Source: Oscillospiraceae bacterium
GTDB taxonomy: Bacteria; Bacillota; Clostridia; Oscillospirales; Ruminococcaceae
Direction: 5' to 3'
DNA: 48,581 bases
NCBI GenBank assembly: GCA_017559185.1
Contig: JAFYSU010000006.1
Location: 1-48,581, forward strand
The stretch's first letter is position 1. Each line of letters starts with the position of its first letter. A program made the position numbers and the translations under genes. Positions 8,015 to 17,376 of the stretch are shown here, in pieces. A model generated the notes under the pieces. That model was not told the DNA's origin and searched no databases. It saw nothing but the letters and a program-made list of their open reading frames with translations.

Positions 8015-8692
8015 TCACCCTACCCAAGCTTTGTACCCAACCCCGCGCACAGTGCCTATCTGCACATTTGCAAGGCTTTCCAGCTTGGAACGCAGTCTTT
8101 TTATATGTACATCAACCGTTCTTGCATCGGCATCGGTTTCAACACCCCACGCTGCATGCAGTATTTCTTCTCGGGTAAAAATATGATGCGGCTTGGTAAG
8201 CAGCTTTTGCAGTATTGCAAACTCCTTGCGTGACAACGAAACCGCTGAATCTTCCGTTTTTACTATGCTCGCTGCCGCATCAAGCGACACATTACCCATA
8301 AGCATTGTACCGTTGCTGTCACGCTTTTCACGCAGCAACTGTCTTACCTTTGTCGGCAAATCTTCGGGTACTACTGGCTTGCAAATATATCCCGTATGGC
8401 TTTCGGCAAGCAACGCACTTTCTTGGCAAGCTGCAACTGTGCTTTTGTCTGCCATTACAAGCAACGGCAGCCCTTTTCCGCCAATTCCTGTTAAGTCCTC
8501 AATCAGTTTAACACTGTCCACACCTTTAAGTGCAGCATCTACTATTATCATGTCAGCCTTAATGCTTTCCAAAATGTCAAGCACTTCCTTGTCAAATCCG
8601 CTTGTTATTGTCAAATATCCCTCGCTTTCCAGCAAGGAAGCCAAAAACTTTAAAACCTTTTGATTGTTCCCCATAAAAACTATCGTTTGCAT
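8015..8692 (-). CDS. Orphan OmpR-type response regulator with atypical receiver
   Basis: This 225-residue transcription regulator has an N-terminal receiver (1-115) and a C-terminal winged helix (about 130-225, ending in VRGVGYKAWVG). Asp52 (IIVDAAL) and Lys105 (ICKPV) match the phosphoacceptor and conserved Lys. The usual Asp pair that binds Mg2+ is GNN here (residues 8-10), and the switch Thr/Ser also looks missing. Phosphorylation may therefore be weak or absent. The start at 8692 follows GAGGAA; a longer start at 8719 is less likely. No histidine kinase adjoins it, and dispersed repeats flank it on both sides. Confidence 0.85.
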   Translation of the reverse strand: MQTIVFMGNNQKVLKFLASLLESEGYLTITSGFDKEVLDILESIKADMIIVDAALKGVDSVKLIEDLTGIGGKGLPLLVMADKSTVAACQESALLAESHTGYICKPVVPEDLPTKVRQLLREKRDSNGTMLMGNVSLDAAASIVKTEDSAVSLSRKEFAILQKLLTKPHHIFTREEILHAAWGVETDADARTVDVHIKRLRSKLESLANVQIGTVRGVGYKAWVG

Positions 8693-8861
8693 TATCTGTT
8701 CCTCTATTTCCTTATACAATATGTAACTTCTTTTGCAAATTAAACTATGCTGTAATAACCCAAGTTCTACACTTGCTCCCTAATTATATCACAGCTTTGT
8801 AACATTGTAATGTATTTTCGACTCGAAACCTGTAACATTCCTATATTAATTTTTCCCATTA

Positions 8862-8957
8862 CATAAAACGGTAAATCTCTGCCATATCCTCCTTATCGGA
8901 GAAAGCCACTGACGAAACGGCAAGCTTGCTGCTTTGCCAATGCATTCTCCCCTAAGA
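8862..8957. repeat. Degenerate copy of the dispersed repeat
   Basis: ACGGTAAATCTCTGCCAT and GCTTTGCCAATGCATTCTCCC match pieces of the 7430-7900 repeat, but the copy is broken. The rest of 8693-8980 is AT-rich and shows no gene. Confidence 0.55.
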
Positions 8958-8979
8958 ATAATCCTTTATGTAAAAAATA

Positions 8980-9016
8980 AAACCCATCTGCAAACCTTTC
9001 GGCTGCAAATGGGTTT
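8980..9016 (-). terminator. Terminator overlapping the stop of the DUF1836 gene
   Basis: The arms AAACCCATCTGCA (8980-8992) and TGCAAATGGGTTT (9004-9016) are followed on the minus strand by a T-rich tract. The stem overlaps the TAA stop codon (9016-9018). Confidence 0.8.
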
Positions 9017-9519
9017 TACGCTGTCATTATTTTTGCATACAAGGTGTGTGCCACCGCAAGTATCGAACTTCTAAGCAGTTTTGCTTCATAAGTATCCGAA
9101 CTTCCTAAAAACGGATTATCCTCCTCGTTTCTAAGCACAACATATCTCAGCGATTTTTCAAGCAATCCGCAGAATATATCATACGACTCCCCAACCGGCT
9201 TTGCTCGCTGCTGCACTTCCAAAAGCGTACATATCTCGGACATGGTAAATATCTGTTTTAGCAAGCACACAACCACTAAATACGCCATGTGGTCACGGCT
9301 GTACTTTTTCTTTACATGCGGCTGTATTATTCCCTGCTTAACATAGTTGTTTATCATTGAAGGAGTAATTGCCGAGCTAACACCGTACAGTGCCACAAAA
9401 ACTTCATCCAATATATGCACTACCTGGTCCATATATAAGCCAATGTCGGGCAGTTCCTTATACCTTGGACAATGAAAATCCAACAGATACATGCAGCTGT
9501 TTGTATCACGCTCCGTCAC
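9016..9519 (-). CDS. DUF1836-family putative DNA-binding regulator
   Basis: The 167-residue protein has the hallmark of DUF1836, a Bacillota family with a MerR-like helix-turn-helix: SMINNYVKQGII...KYSRDHMAYLVVVCLLKQIF (about 65-110). The C-terminal third is helical and may mediate dimerisation or ligand sensing. I set the start at GTG 9519 because AAAGGAGGG lies seven bases before it; the upstream extension to 9717 overlaps the promoter of the divergent degV gene. It may regulate that neighbour, from its position only. The target and ligand are unknown. Confidence 0.8.
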   Translation of the reverse strand: MTERDTNSCMYLLDFHCPRYKELPDIGLYMDQVVHILDEVFVALYGVSSAITPSMINNYVKQGIIQPHVKKKYSRDHMAYLVVVCLLKQIFTMSEICTLLEVQQRAKPVGESYDIFCGLLEKSLRYVVLRNEEDNPFLGSSDTYEAKLLRSSILAVAHTLYAKIMTA

Positions 9520-9596
9520 CTTATCTCCCTCCTTTAATATATATGTAATCAGCTTATCACGATAACAAAACTTTGTCAAACAAACACGCATTTCGT

Positions 9597-9623
9597 TTGA
9601 CATGATTATATATATATGATAAT
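9597..9623 (+). promoter_or_regulatory. Promoter region of the first degV gene
   Basis: TTGACA (9597-9602) is followed by an AT-rich spacer and GATAAT (9618-9623, 15-base spacing). The block from TTGAC to TATTATAAAC is conserved in front of the second degV gene, so it is probably functional, although the spacing is short. Confidence 0.5.
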
Positions 9624-9700
9624 CTGGTATTATAAACCACATCACTCTCTCAGGTAAGCGAACGGCTTTCCTGCCCAAAAAAACGATTGGAGCGTATAAT

Positions 9701-10555
9701 ATGGTTAAAATTATCACCGACAGTTCACCTCTTATTTCCCCTGCCGATGCAAAAGAAATGGGTTTTCAATCCGTTCCTTTGTCTGTTACCTTGAAGGGTG
9801 AAACCTATGTTGAACTTGTCGATATAAATAATAAAGAATTCGTTGAGCTTGTAAATAAATACGGTAAGGAAGGCCACCACCCAACTTCCTCGCAGCCATC
9901 AATCGGTTCCATGCTTGATGCTATGAACAGCTATCCTGCTGACCAGGAGCTTCTTGTACTCACCATGTCCGATGTACTCAGCGGTACTCACCGTTCCGCT
10001 TGCAGTGCTGCTCAGCTTGCTGACCATCCTGAAAATATTACAGTGCTGGACACCAAAACTCTTGCAGGTCCACACCGTTACCTTACGCTTAAAGCATTGG
10101 AATACGCAAACCAAGGCATGTCCGTAAAAGAAATTGTGGATAAACTCCAGCCATCCATGGAAAACTGTGTTTCCTGCCTCATTCCAAACGACTTCGGCTT
10201 CCTTAAACGCGGTGGTCGTCTTACACCACTTGCTGCAACAATCGGCGGTGTTTTAAAAATCGTACCTGTTCTCTTACATACCGAAAACGGTCTTGAAAAG
10301 CTTGCAATTAAACGCACATTTGCCGCAGGTGTTGATGCTGTTGCAAACGCAATGCGTACCAAACTTAACATTAATGAAAACTACAACCTTTATGTAATGC
10401 ACAGCGAAACAATGGAACTTGCCGAAAAAGCAAAAATGCTCCTTGCAGGTCATTTTCCAAATGTCCCATGCGAAATTATATCCCTTGGCCCTGCATTCAC
10501 CGTACAGGGCGGCCCAAGCTGTGTAGCAATACAGGCAATTCTCCGTCAGGACTAA
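9701..10555 (+). CDS. DegV-family fatty-acid-binding protein (FakB-like)
   Basis: The 284-residue DegV-family protein starts MVKIITDSSPLIS, with the family's TDSS motif. TSSQPS and LSGT line the fatty-acid head-group site in this family, and RGGRL follows in the second domain. Family members (FakB) hold a fatty acid while the kinase FakA phosphorylates it for phospholipid synthesis. No fakA is in this window, so it would act in trans. GGAG precedes the ATG at 9701 and the gene ends in its own terminator. Its closest relative is the next gene, a tandem duplicate. Confidence 0.9.
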   Translation: MVKIITDSSPLISPADAKEMGFQSVPLSVTLKGETYVELVDINNKEFVELVNKYGKEGHHPTSSQPSIGSMLDAMNSYPADQELLVLTMSDVLSGTHRSACSAAQLADHPENITVLDTKTLAGPHRYLTLKALEYANQGMSVKEIVDKLQPSMENCVSCLIPNDFGFLKRGGRLTPLAATIGGVLKIVPVLLHTENGLEKLAIKRTFAAGVDAVANAMRTKLNINENYNLYVMHSETMELAEKAKMLLAGHFPNVPCEIISLGPAFTVQGGPSCVAIQAILRQD

Positions 10556-10590
10556 AAAAATCTCCCCCATGATTTTGGGGGAGATTTTTT
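10556..10590 (+). terminator. Terminator of first degV gene
   Basis: TCTCCCCC (10561-10568) pairs with GGGGGAGA (10577-10584), extended by A/T tracts, with a T run to 10590. Confidence 0.9.
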
Positions 10591-10628
10591 ATTGTTATTT
10601 TACACCATTCGGCAAAATTCTTGTTTAT

Positions 10629-10655
10629 TTGACTTGTATGTTACCGTATGATACT
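10629..10655 (+). promoter_or_regulatory. Promoter region of second degV gene
   Basis: TTGACT (10629-10634), 15 bases, GATACT (10650-10655), then TATTGTAAAC. It parallels the region upstream of the first copy, showing that the duplication included the promoter. Confidence 0.45.
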
Positions 10656-10704
10656 CTGATATTGTAAACTAACTGCTTTAACCGCAGTGATTGGAGTGTG
10701 TTCC

Positions 10705-11560
10705 ATGGTTAAAATTATTACCGACAGTTCCCCCCTAATTTCACCGGAGCAAGCAAAGGAAATGGGCTTTGATGTTCTGCCGCTTAGTGTTTCAATAAAC
10801 GGTCAAACCTACCTTGACCTTGTTGACATATCAAACAAATATTTTGTTGACCTTGTAAACAAATACGGTAAGGAAGGTCAGCACCCAACCTCCTCACAGC
10901 CTGCAATCGGTTCCATTATCGATGCTATGAACAGCTATCCCGACACCGAAATTCTCATGCTTGCAATGACAGATGGTCTCAGCGGAACCTATCGTTCTGC
11001 TTGCAGTGCTGCAAAAATATCCGAAAATGCCGACAACATAACAGTTATAAACACAAAAACTCTTGCAGGCCCTCACCAGTACCTTACACTTAAAGCGTTG
11101 GAATACGCAAACATGGGCATGACCGCAAAAGAAATTGTGGACAAGCTGCAACCCTCTATCGATAACAGTGCATCCTACCTTATCCCTCAGGACTTTGGAT
11201 TTTTAAGACGAGGCGGCCGCCTTACCCCAATAGCTGCAGCAATAGGAAGTATGCTCAAAATTGTTCCTGTACTTGTCCAAACCGACGATGGATGCCGCAT
11301 CGAAAAGCTTGCATTAAAACGAACCTTTTCTGCCGGAATTGACGCTGTTGCCAATTCAATACGAAAAAAAATTCGATATAAATGAAAACTATACCATTTA
11401 CATAATGCACAGTGAAGCTCCGGACCTTGCCGAAAAAGCAAGAATGATTCTTGCAGGACATTTCCCAACCGTTCCAAGCAAAATTCTTCCCCTCGGCCCT
11501 GCTTTCACTGTACAGGGCGGACCCTACTGTGTGGCTATCCAATTAATATTAAGACAATAA
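10705..11560 (+). pseudogene. Second DegV-family gene, interrupted by a frameshift at an A8 run
   Basis: A tandem paralogue of the preceding gene. The first frame (10705-11385) keeps TDSSPLIS, TSSQP, LSGT and RGGRL but ends in KKIRYK. The remaining C-terminus (DINENYTIYIMHSE to the stop at 11560) continues in another frame. The switch falls in a run of eight A (11364-11371); with seven A the reading frame would be continuous and collinear with the first copy. Causes could be a real mutation, slippage during transcription, phase variation or a sequencing error. If not rescued, the product would be about 226 residues and lack part of the C-terminal domain. Confidence 0.85.
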
Positions 11561-11565
11561 AATCC

Positions 11566-11603
11566 GCGTCGCTGATGTTTTTTCATCAGTGACGCCTTTT
11601 TAT
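11566..11603 (+). terminator. Terminator of second degV gene
   Basis: GCGTCGCTGATG pairs with CATCAGTGACGC (11566-11577 with 11584-11595, one mismatch), followed by a T tract. Confidence 0.88.
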
Positions 11604-11628
11604 TTTAAGCTTAACCAATCAGCACCTC

Positions 11629-11895
11629 CTAAAAACTGTACGATATAAAGTCGTAAACAACATCCTCCAGATGCACTGGCAACATTTTGTGCTTTGCTGC
11701 AAGCTCAAGCAATGCAATTACCTCATCCGCTCTGGACGAAATATCCTCCACCTCGTAAATTTCATTCAAAATTGACTCTCGGTAAACACGCATTCCGTAA
11801 ACCTTAATTCTGCCGTAATCATCAATAAACCTCTCCGAAATTATCATCTCGTAAACCACATTATCGTTTAACTCCTCAATAAATACCTTCCTCAT
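11629..11895 (-). CDS. Small conserved protein, probably DUF6514 family
   Basis: An 88-residue protein starting MRKVFIEELND, with the block YGRIKVYGMRVYRESILNEIYEVEDISS and a helical C-terminus. It resembles small Clostridia proteins filed as DUF6514; I recall this from the sequence style only. No signal peptide or metal site is seen. The start at 11895 is chosen by N-terminal look, although GAGAGG lies very close to it; a GTG at 11928 is an alternative. Function unknown, possibly a small intracellular regulator. Confidence 0.6.
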   Translation of the reverse strand: MRKVFIEELNDNVVYEMIISERFIDDYGRIKVYGMRVYRESILNEIYEVEDISSRADEVIALLELAAKHKMLPVHLEDVVYDFISYSF

Positions 11896-12118
11896 ACCTC
11901 TCTCTTTCCGTAAATACTCACAAACCACTCAAAACCAATTTTTATTCCCACCGCAAGGATATTTTACACATTACTTAAATATCCCGAACCAGTATATATT
12001 GTTAGATATGTAAATTCAATATATGTCGCCTAAAGTGTATATTCTGCTGTATTTTAAAGCAAAAATTCCCCATTCCGCCTAATTAAATAAATATTTCAAA
12101 AAATCACTTTGACGGATT

Positions 12119-12144
12119 TTGTCGCAATTTGTCGAGTCTTGTCG
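12119..12144. promoter_or_regulatory. Three TTGTCG repeats at exact 10-base intervals
   Basis: TTGTCG occurs at 12119-12124, 12129-12134 and 12139-12144, so all three face the same side of the helix. A related TTGACGG lies at 12109. TGTCGAA is the core of the Spo0A box, which these resemble. They sit about 125 bases before the promoter of the YjfB-like gene, in an otherwise empty 390-base gap (11929-12269). Confidence 0.5.
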
Positions 12145-12269
12145 CTGTAAATCGAAGCCTTCACAAAAAATTCAACAACAATCAACCCCAAAATCCTTGT
12201 AAATTCTATACTGTCTTTTTGAGCCTCATGTAAAATTATAACTCCGCCATATTTTTAACATTTGTTTAA

Positions 12270-12298
12270 TTGATTTTCCCAAATTTTTGTATTATAAT
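12270..12298 (+). promoter_or_regulatory. Promoter of the YjfB-like gene
   Basis: TTGATT (12270-12275), 17 bases, perfect TATAAT (12293-12298), about 20 bases before the ribosome site. Confidence 0.8.
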
Positions 12299-12319
12299 TA
12301 AACAAAAGGAGGGAGTATT

Positions 12320-12502
12320 ATGGACATTTCAACCGCTTCTGTAATTGATATGACTATCAGTCAAACCATGAATGCCGTTAACATGGCAATGCTCAAAGAA
12401 ACAATGGAAACACAAGAAGCTCAGGCACTCCAGCTTATCGCAAGTATTCCGCAAACTCAGCCTGCTCCTTCTTTTGGTCACATTCTTGACACTTACGCTT
12501 AA
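12320..12502 (+). CDS. YjfB-family putative motility protein (60 aa)
   Basis: The 60-residue protein has the pattern of the YjfB putative motility family: a short N-terminal MDIS, a Ser/Met/Gln-rich amphipathic helix (TISQTMNAVNMAMLKETMETQ) and a loose tail. Family members are found with flagellar and chemotaxis genes and their biochemical role is unknown. AAAGGAGGG lies 7-8 bases before the ATG. It is monocistronic, with a strong promoter and terminator. Two chemoreceptors and cheW follow on the other strand, which fits a motility role. Confidence 0.75.
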   Translation: MDISTASVIDMTISQTMNAVNMAMLKETMETQEAQALQLIASIPQTQPAPSFGHILDTYA

Positions 12503-12514
12503 ACAACAGCTTAA

Positions 12515-12552
12515 AAGGCGGTACGCACACAAATGCGTACCGCCTTATTTAT
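12515..12552 (+). terminator. Terminator of the YjfB-like gene
   Basis: A perfect 13-base stem (AAGGCGGTACGCA, 12515-12527, with 12534-12546) is followed by a T-rich tract. Confidence 0.92.
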
Positions 12553-12624
12553 TTTTGATTATTCTCACAGCAACACAGCTTTGCTTCGTCAATAGTTTGT
12601 TTTCATATTTCCCACATAAAGCAT

Positions 12625-12664
12625 AAACAGCAAAAACTCCCGAATAAGGGAGTTTTTGCTGTTT
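12625..12664 (-). terminator. Terminator of the first chemoreceptor gene
   Basis: A perfect 17-base stem (12625-12641 with 12648-12664) contains its own A and T tracts, so it can work in both directions. It lies just below the stop at 12680. Confidence 0.85.
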
Positions 12665-12679
12665 ATAACCCGTTTAACA

Positions 12680-14551
12680 TTAAACTGTTTGTGTAGAAAT
12701 GGATTGCAGTGTTTCAACCTCATGAAGCAATCCGGATACCCCCTGCTTGGACTCGTCTGCCAACTGGGAGTTTTCTTGAATAACTCTTTCAACCATATTG
12801 CCCGACTCACGAATATTTTCCACAGTTTCACGCTGCCTTACCGAAGCCTGCAATATTTCCTGTGTAAGCTTTCCTGCCTGTTCGGATTTTTCCATTGCAT
12901 CGCGAATAACCGCAGAAGCCTGTTCCGACAATTCCTGACTCGATTGTATAGACTCAACTGTACTTCCTATCATGTCAGCAGTTTGTCGTGCCGATTCTGC
13001 CGATTTTGCTGCCAGATTGCGAACCTCGTCAGCAACAACAGCAAAGCCCTTGCCTGCTGCGCCCGCCCTTGCTGCTTCAACAGCTGCGTTAAGCGCAAGA
13101 ATATTGGTTTGGAACGCAATATCATCTATCGCTTTTACAACCTTTTGAATATCGCCCGACATGCGGTTCAGTTCATCCATTACATTGGACAAATCATTAA
13201 GTGTTTGTACACCTTTTGCAAGATATTCGCCAGCCTCTGCGGAAATATGTCCGGCATGGTCTATCTTTTCATTATCGGAGCTCATTTGTGTTTCAAGCTC
13301 GTCTATATTAGCTGTAAGTTGAGCAATAGCATCGGCTTGTCCTGCCGCACCTGCTGCAAGTCTGTTGGAGGTATCCATGTTCTGGTCGGAAAGGTCACGC
13401 AGTGTATTAGAAATATCGTTTATCTTTCGTGCGGCTTCACGCTGCTGTTCAACAAGCTTTTCGCTTTCGTTCATTTTGTCAACAATACCACGAACCATAG
13501 CATTTATACCGTTGGACAACTGTGCAAATTCAGGGCTGTCACAAACCTCAACCTTGGTTTCCAAATCGCCTTGCTCAATTTTTACTACTTCTGCAACTAT
13601 TTTTTGAATTGGATGAACTATCTGTCGTTTAAGCAATGCATTAAGCACCCAAACAGTAACCAGAATAACACATATGTCACTTATAATCAGCAATACAAGC
13701 TGTGTATTGCGATTCGCCAATACCGACGAATTTTCCATGTATGTAACTACAATATAATCGTCTATTTCTTTAGCAGTCATATACCCTTTTGTTCCGTCAA
13801 CAGTATATGTATCATACTCGCCAATCAACTCTGCTGCATTCTCAGGCAAACCTATTTCTTTGGATGTAAGACCAATAAGCTTGCTGTTCTTGTGCCATGC
13901 CACAGTACCGTCGGCAGCATTCAGTGCAAATGCGCCCTCATCTTCACCAACATAATCGTCAAGCACTTCGCTTAATGCAGTACTTGCAAGAGCTTCTTCC
14001 AATCGTTTTGGCTGCATGCCTATCTGGACAATACCTGCCTTATCACGGCGGGCAACACCGATATACTGGAACAATATTCCCTTTGTACCGTTTGGCTGTG
14101 GTTCTTGGGCAAGCTCATAACTGCTGTCCTTCAAAATTTCCATAAATGGGCGTGTTTGTTCCGATGTTGACATATCAAATCCGTAATATTCCGGAACTGT
14201 ACCCCACAAAATAACACCGTTTTCATCGGTAACATGAAGCTCATCAACATCCAGCAGTTGCAATATCTCGTTTTGTCTCTGCATGGAGTTTATAAGTGTT
14301 GGGTCTTCTTCTATCATGTAAGCAAACGCACGAGCACGAGCCAGATAGTCTTCCCCTGTACTCTGTGTAAGCTGTTTTATCTGCTCGTCATTTTCCATCA
14401 TATGCTGCTCAACATCACTAATAAGAACATCAAGTTTTTCTTCAGCATTGGAATATGAAGTTGCTGTCTGGAATAAAAATACTACCAACACAGTAATTAC
14501 AATCGCAATATCTAATACTACTGTTGCCGCATTTATAAATTTTCCGCGCAT
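12680..14551 (-). CDS. Methyl-accepting chemotaxis protein with large extracellular sensor
   Basis: A 623-residue chemoreceptor. TM1 is near residues 8-28 and TM2 near 282-304, leaving about 250 extracellular residues of Cache type (for example [16 protein letters not shown] and DAFALN-like strands). A HAMP domain follows (about 305-358), then a long coiled coil. The signalling tip [18 protein letters not shown] is near residue 480 and binds CheA and CheW. There is no C-terminal CheR-docking pentapeptide. AAGGGGG precedes the ATG. It is monocistronic. The ligand is unknown; Cache sensors usually bind small metabolites. Confidence 0.92.
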   Translation of the reverse strand: MRGKFINAATVVLDIAIVITVLVVFLFQTATSYSNAEEKLDVLISDVEQHMMENDEQIKQLTQSTGEDYLARARAFAYMIEEDPTLINSMQRQNEILQLLDVDELHVTDENGVILWGTVPEYYGFDMSTSEQTRPFMEILKDSSYELAQEPQPNGTKGILFQYIGVARRDKAGIVQIGMQPKRLEEALASTALSEVLDDYVGEDEGAFALNAADGTVAWHKNSKLIGLTSKEIGLPENAAELIGEYDTYTVDGTKGYMTAKEIDDYIVVTYMENSSVLANRNTQLVLLIISDICVILVTVWVLNALLKRQIVHPIQKIVAEVVKIEQGDLETKVEVCDSPEFAQLSNGINAMVRGIVDKMNESEKLVEQQREAARKINDISNTLRDLSDQNMDTSNRLAAGAAGQADAIAQLTANIDELETQMSSDNEKIDHAGHISAEAGEYLAKGVQTLNDLSNVMDELNRMSGDIQKVVKAIDDIAFQTNILALNAAVEAARAGAAGKGFAVVADEVRNLAAKSAESARQTADMIGSTVESIQSSQELSEQASAVIRDAMEKSEQAGKLTQEILQASVRQRETVENIRESGNMVERVIQENSQLADESKQGVSGLLHEVETLQSISTQTV

Positions 14552-14754
14552 ATGTTTTCCCCCTTTTGTTTGGCATTCACCTCTGCTTTAAAAATACCAT
14601 ATCTAAAGCACTTTGTCCACGAAATAACAAAAAATGTCCATTTATTGCAAATAGTCCTTTTGTTATTTGTAAATATCTTCAAAAAAAGCAAATAAAAACC
14701 TAACCCTGCAATTTCATTATTAATGCATATAACTAAAAACGGGGAAAATCACAA

Positions 14755-14785
14755 AAGGGTCTCCCGCTTAACGCAGGAGACCCTT
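14755..14785 (-). terminator. Terminator of the second chemoreceptor gene
   Basis: AAGGGTCTCC (14755-14764) pairs with GGAGACCCTT (14776-14785), extended by CGC/GCG inside the stem, with a T run on either side. It lies below the stop at 14795. Confidence 0.85.
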
Positions 14786-14794
14786 ATTTTTTTA

Positions 14795-16576
14795 TTAATA
14801 TTTGCTGCTTACTTCTACAAATTCATTTGCTGCAGGAGCTGCATAATCGTAGCTTGCGGATGGAACATAATTGCCTGTTGATGCCATGTCGTCGCTCAAG
14901 CGGAAACGGCCAACCAGATTTTTCATTACCTGTGCCTGTCCGGACAGCTCTTCACTTGCAGCCGCAGATTCTTCGGATGTAGCGGAGTTTGTCTGTACTA
15001 CGCTGGAAATCTGGTCAACACCCTGTGTAACCTGATTAATGGAAGTTGCCTGTTCAGCAGAAGCACGGGAAATTTCATGTACAGCATCGTTAACTTCTTT
15101 TACTGCTTCTACAGCATCAAGCAGAGCTTTAGCTGTTTCGTCAGCAATAGCACTTCCGTTTTCAACAGCTTTAAGCGAGCTTTCAATCAAAGCAGCTGTA
15201 TTCTGGGAAGCTTCGGCAGATTTGCTTGCAAGGTTTCTAACTTCATCAGCAACAACCGCAAAGCCTTTACCTGCTGCACCTGCACGAGCAGCTTCAACAG
15301 CAGCATTAAGTGCCAGAATGTTGGTCTGGAATGCAATATCTTCAATAGTTTTAATAATTTTACCGATTTCACTGGAGGTATCGTTAATTTCCTGCATAGC
15401 AGCAATCATCTGCTGCATCTTCTGGTTACTGGAAATCATTTCGTTACCAACAGTATCTGCTTTCTGTTTAGCAATTTCAGCAGTTTTTGCGTTGTTATTA
15501 ACCTGATTGGAAATCTGGTTAATGGTTGCAGCCAATTCTTCAACTGCAGAAGCCTGTTCGGTAGCACCCTGAGAAAGTGCCTGTGCACCGCTTGCTACCT
15601 GGTCTGCACCGCTTGCTACCTGGTCTGCTGCCTGGTTAATCTGTCCAAGGGTTTCGTTCAAGGAAGCGGAAATATGGTCAAGGGATGTCTTAATCTTAGC
15701 AAAGTCACCAACATAATCATATTTCAGTTCAAATCTAAGGTTGCCGTTTGCAATTTCATCAAGAACATGGGACACTTCATCAATGTAGTTAACATAATCC
15801 TGAAGTCTCAAAACAGTTTTATTAAGGTTAGCGGTCAGCTGACCGATTTCATCGCGGGATTCATATGTAAGTTCAGCGGTAAGGTCGCCTTCAGCAATGC
15901 GTACAGCCGCATTGTTAAGCTCTGCAATTGGTCTGGTAATACCACGGATAATGCTAGCAGACAAAATACCTACGATAACAAAAGTAAGCAGATTTGAACC
16001 AAATACGGTGTTTCTTGCTGCTCTGTAGTTGTAGTCACTGTTTTCCACCGAAGCAGCTGCCCCCTGCTGGTTAAACGCAATCAAAGCACCAAGTGCATTG
16101 TTTGTTTCGTCCATCATCAAACGTGCAGTACTTGCGAACATAATGTTTGCGTTTGCTGTGTCGTTTGCGTTGCTGGCAGCCATAATTTCTTTGTTATAAA
16201 CAACATAAGCATTCCAGCTGTCTCTTGCAGTATTAAGCAGCTGCTGGTCAGCTTCGTCAACAACAAGGTTATTGCTGTAGTAATCAAACTTAGCCTGAAT
16301 CTGATTATCCAAATCAGTAAGAGCATCTTCACAGGATTTTTTAACAGCAGGGTCCGGATACATAATATGCGAAACCTGTGTAATGCGGTAGTTCTGAGCC
16401 AATATGATTATTTCATTGCTGGTTGTAACGCTTGGCAGCCATTTTTCGCTGAAGTTTTCACTTTCAACATTCATAATGTCAACGAATTTCAAAGAAGTAA
16501 AACCCAAACTGAGCATTGCAATAAACATAAAAATTGTCAGCAAAATCAGCTTCAATTTAACTGTAAGATTTTTCAT
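14795..16576 (-). CDS. Methyl-accepting chemotaxis protein, four-helix-bundle sensor type
   Basis: A 593-residue chemoreceptor. TM1 is near residues 8-30 and TM2 near 192-212, enclosing a helical sensor of about 160 residues (4HB_MCP type). HAMP-like segments (about 213-310) lead to the coiled coil and the tip [19 protein letters not shown] perfect 21-base tandem repeat (15585-15626) duplicates the heptad DQVASGA in the coiled coil, keeping heptad phase. The start is ATG 16576 (MKNLTVKLK), with GGGAG 11 bases before; a GTG at 16582 is better spaced and cannot be excluded. cheW lies 66 bases upstream in the same direction. Confidence 0.92.
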   Translation of the reverse strand: MKNLTVKLKLILLTIFMFIAMLSLGFTSLKFVDIMNVESENFSEKWLPSVTTSNEIIILAQNYRITQVSHIMYPDPAVKKSCEDALTDLDNQIQAKFDYYSNNLVVDEADQQLLNTARDSWNAYVVYNKEIMAASNANDTANANIMFASTARLMMDETNNALGALIAFNQQGAAASVENSDYNYRAARNTVFGSNLLTFVIVGILSASIIRGITRPIAELNNAAVRIAEGDLTAELTYESRDEIGQLTANLNKTVLRLQDYVNYIDEVSHVLDEIANGNLRFELKYDYVGDFAKIKTSLDHISASLNETLGQINQAADQVASGADQVASGAQALSQGATEQASAVEELAATINQISNQVNNNAKTAEIAKQKADTVGNEMISSNQKMQQMIAAMQEINDTSSEIGKIIKTIEDIAFQTNILALNAAVEAARAGAAGKGFAVVADEVRNLASKSAEASQNTAALIESSLKAVENGSAIADETAKALLDAVEAVKEVNDAVHEISRASAEQATSINQVTQGVDQISSVVQTNSATSEESAAASEELSGQAQVMKNLVGRFRLSDDMASTGNYVPSASYDYAAPAANEFVEVSSKY

Positions 16577-16647
16577 TATCACTATCTCTCCCGTTTATAA
16601 ATTTAACACACTGTTTTATATGTAACGGTTTTCACCGCATTCATACC

Positions 16648-17145
16648 TTAACCTACCTGACAAAGCAGCGAATTCATTTCGCTTTCACCCAACAGCTTTG
16701 CACTCTCCAGTGCAAGTATTACCTTTTCCTCACCGTTAGGCAGTTCCAAACGAATAATACCTGTAAGCAGCTTCATGCCGGTTCCTGCGGTTTTTGGCGG
16801 AGGAGCAATCTCATCCGGCTGTACATCAAGCACTTCATCTACCTGCTCAACTATAAAACCAAAAAAATTTCCGTTAATATTGGTTATGATAGTGCATGTA
16901 CGGTCATCATAAGCAATTTCCGGTTTTCCCATGTGCAGCCTTATGTCTATAACAGGTATAATATTACCTCTTAAATTGATAATACCCTTGGCGTAATGGG
17001 GATAATCCGGAACACTTGTCATTTCTTGAATTCCCACAATCTGCACTACATCCGTTATCGGTATACCGTACAATTGTGAATCAACATAGAATGTCAAGTA
17101 CTTCCCTTGAAGCTCGGAGCTATTGTTTATCGCAATATCACTCAT
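16648..17145 (-). CDS. cheW: Chemotaxis coupling protein CheW
   Basis: A 165-residue CheW: YLTFYVDSQLYGIPI at the N-terminus, then YAKGIINLRGNIIPVIDIRLHMG, the family's receptor/kinase contact block. It links chemoreceptors to CheA in the receptor array. The start at 17145 puts AAAGGGG nine bases upstream; an in-frame ATG at 17154 would sit directly on that site. It is probably co-transcribed with the chemoreceptor that follows. No cheA, cheY or cheR is in the window, so the core pathway must be encoded elsewhere. Confidence 0.93.
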   Translation of the reverse strand: MSDIAINNSSELQGKYLTFYVDSQLYGIPITDVVQIVGIQEMTSVPDYPHYAKGIINLRGNIIPVIDIRLHMGKPEIAYDDRTCTIITNINGNFFGFIVEQVDEVLDVQPDEIAPPPKTAGTGMKLLTGIIRLELPNGEEKVILALESAKLLGESEMNSLLCQVG

Positions 17146-17376
17146 GCCGCACATCCCCTTTCACTATAAACCGCAAACAGGATTTAACAATTTTATTCCG
17201 TTTCATTATATCACAAAGCCTTAAAACTTTAAACCCCGTTTGTTATATATTTGTCGTTTTGTTATATTTTACAGTTTTTGTCTGATTTGTTTGTGCATTT
17301 ACAATCACTACAATTCAATAAAATCATACTCAAAAATTATATTTAGTCAATTTTCGCCGACTAAATGTAATTTATT

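Noticed and set aside
12656..13975. Long plus-strand ORFs opposite the chemoreceptor and RND genes (also 15077-15997, 20244-21167)
   Set aside because: Shadow frames of well-supported minus-strand genes.
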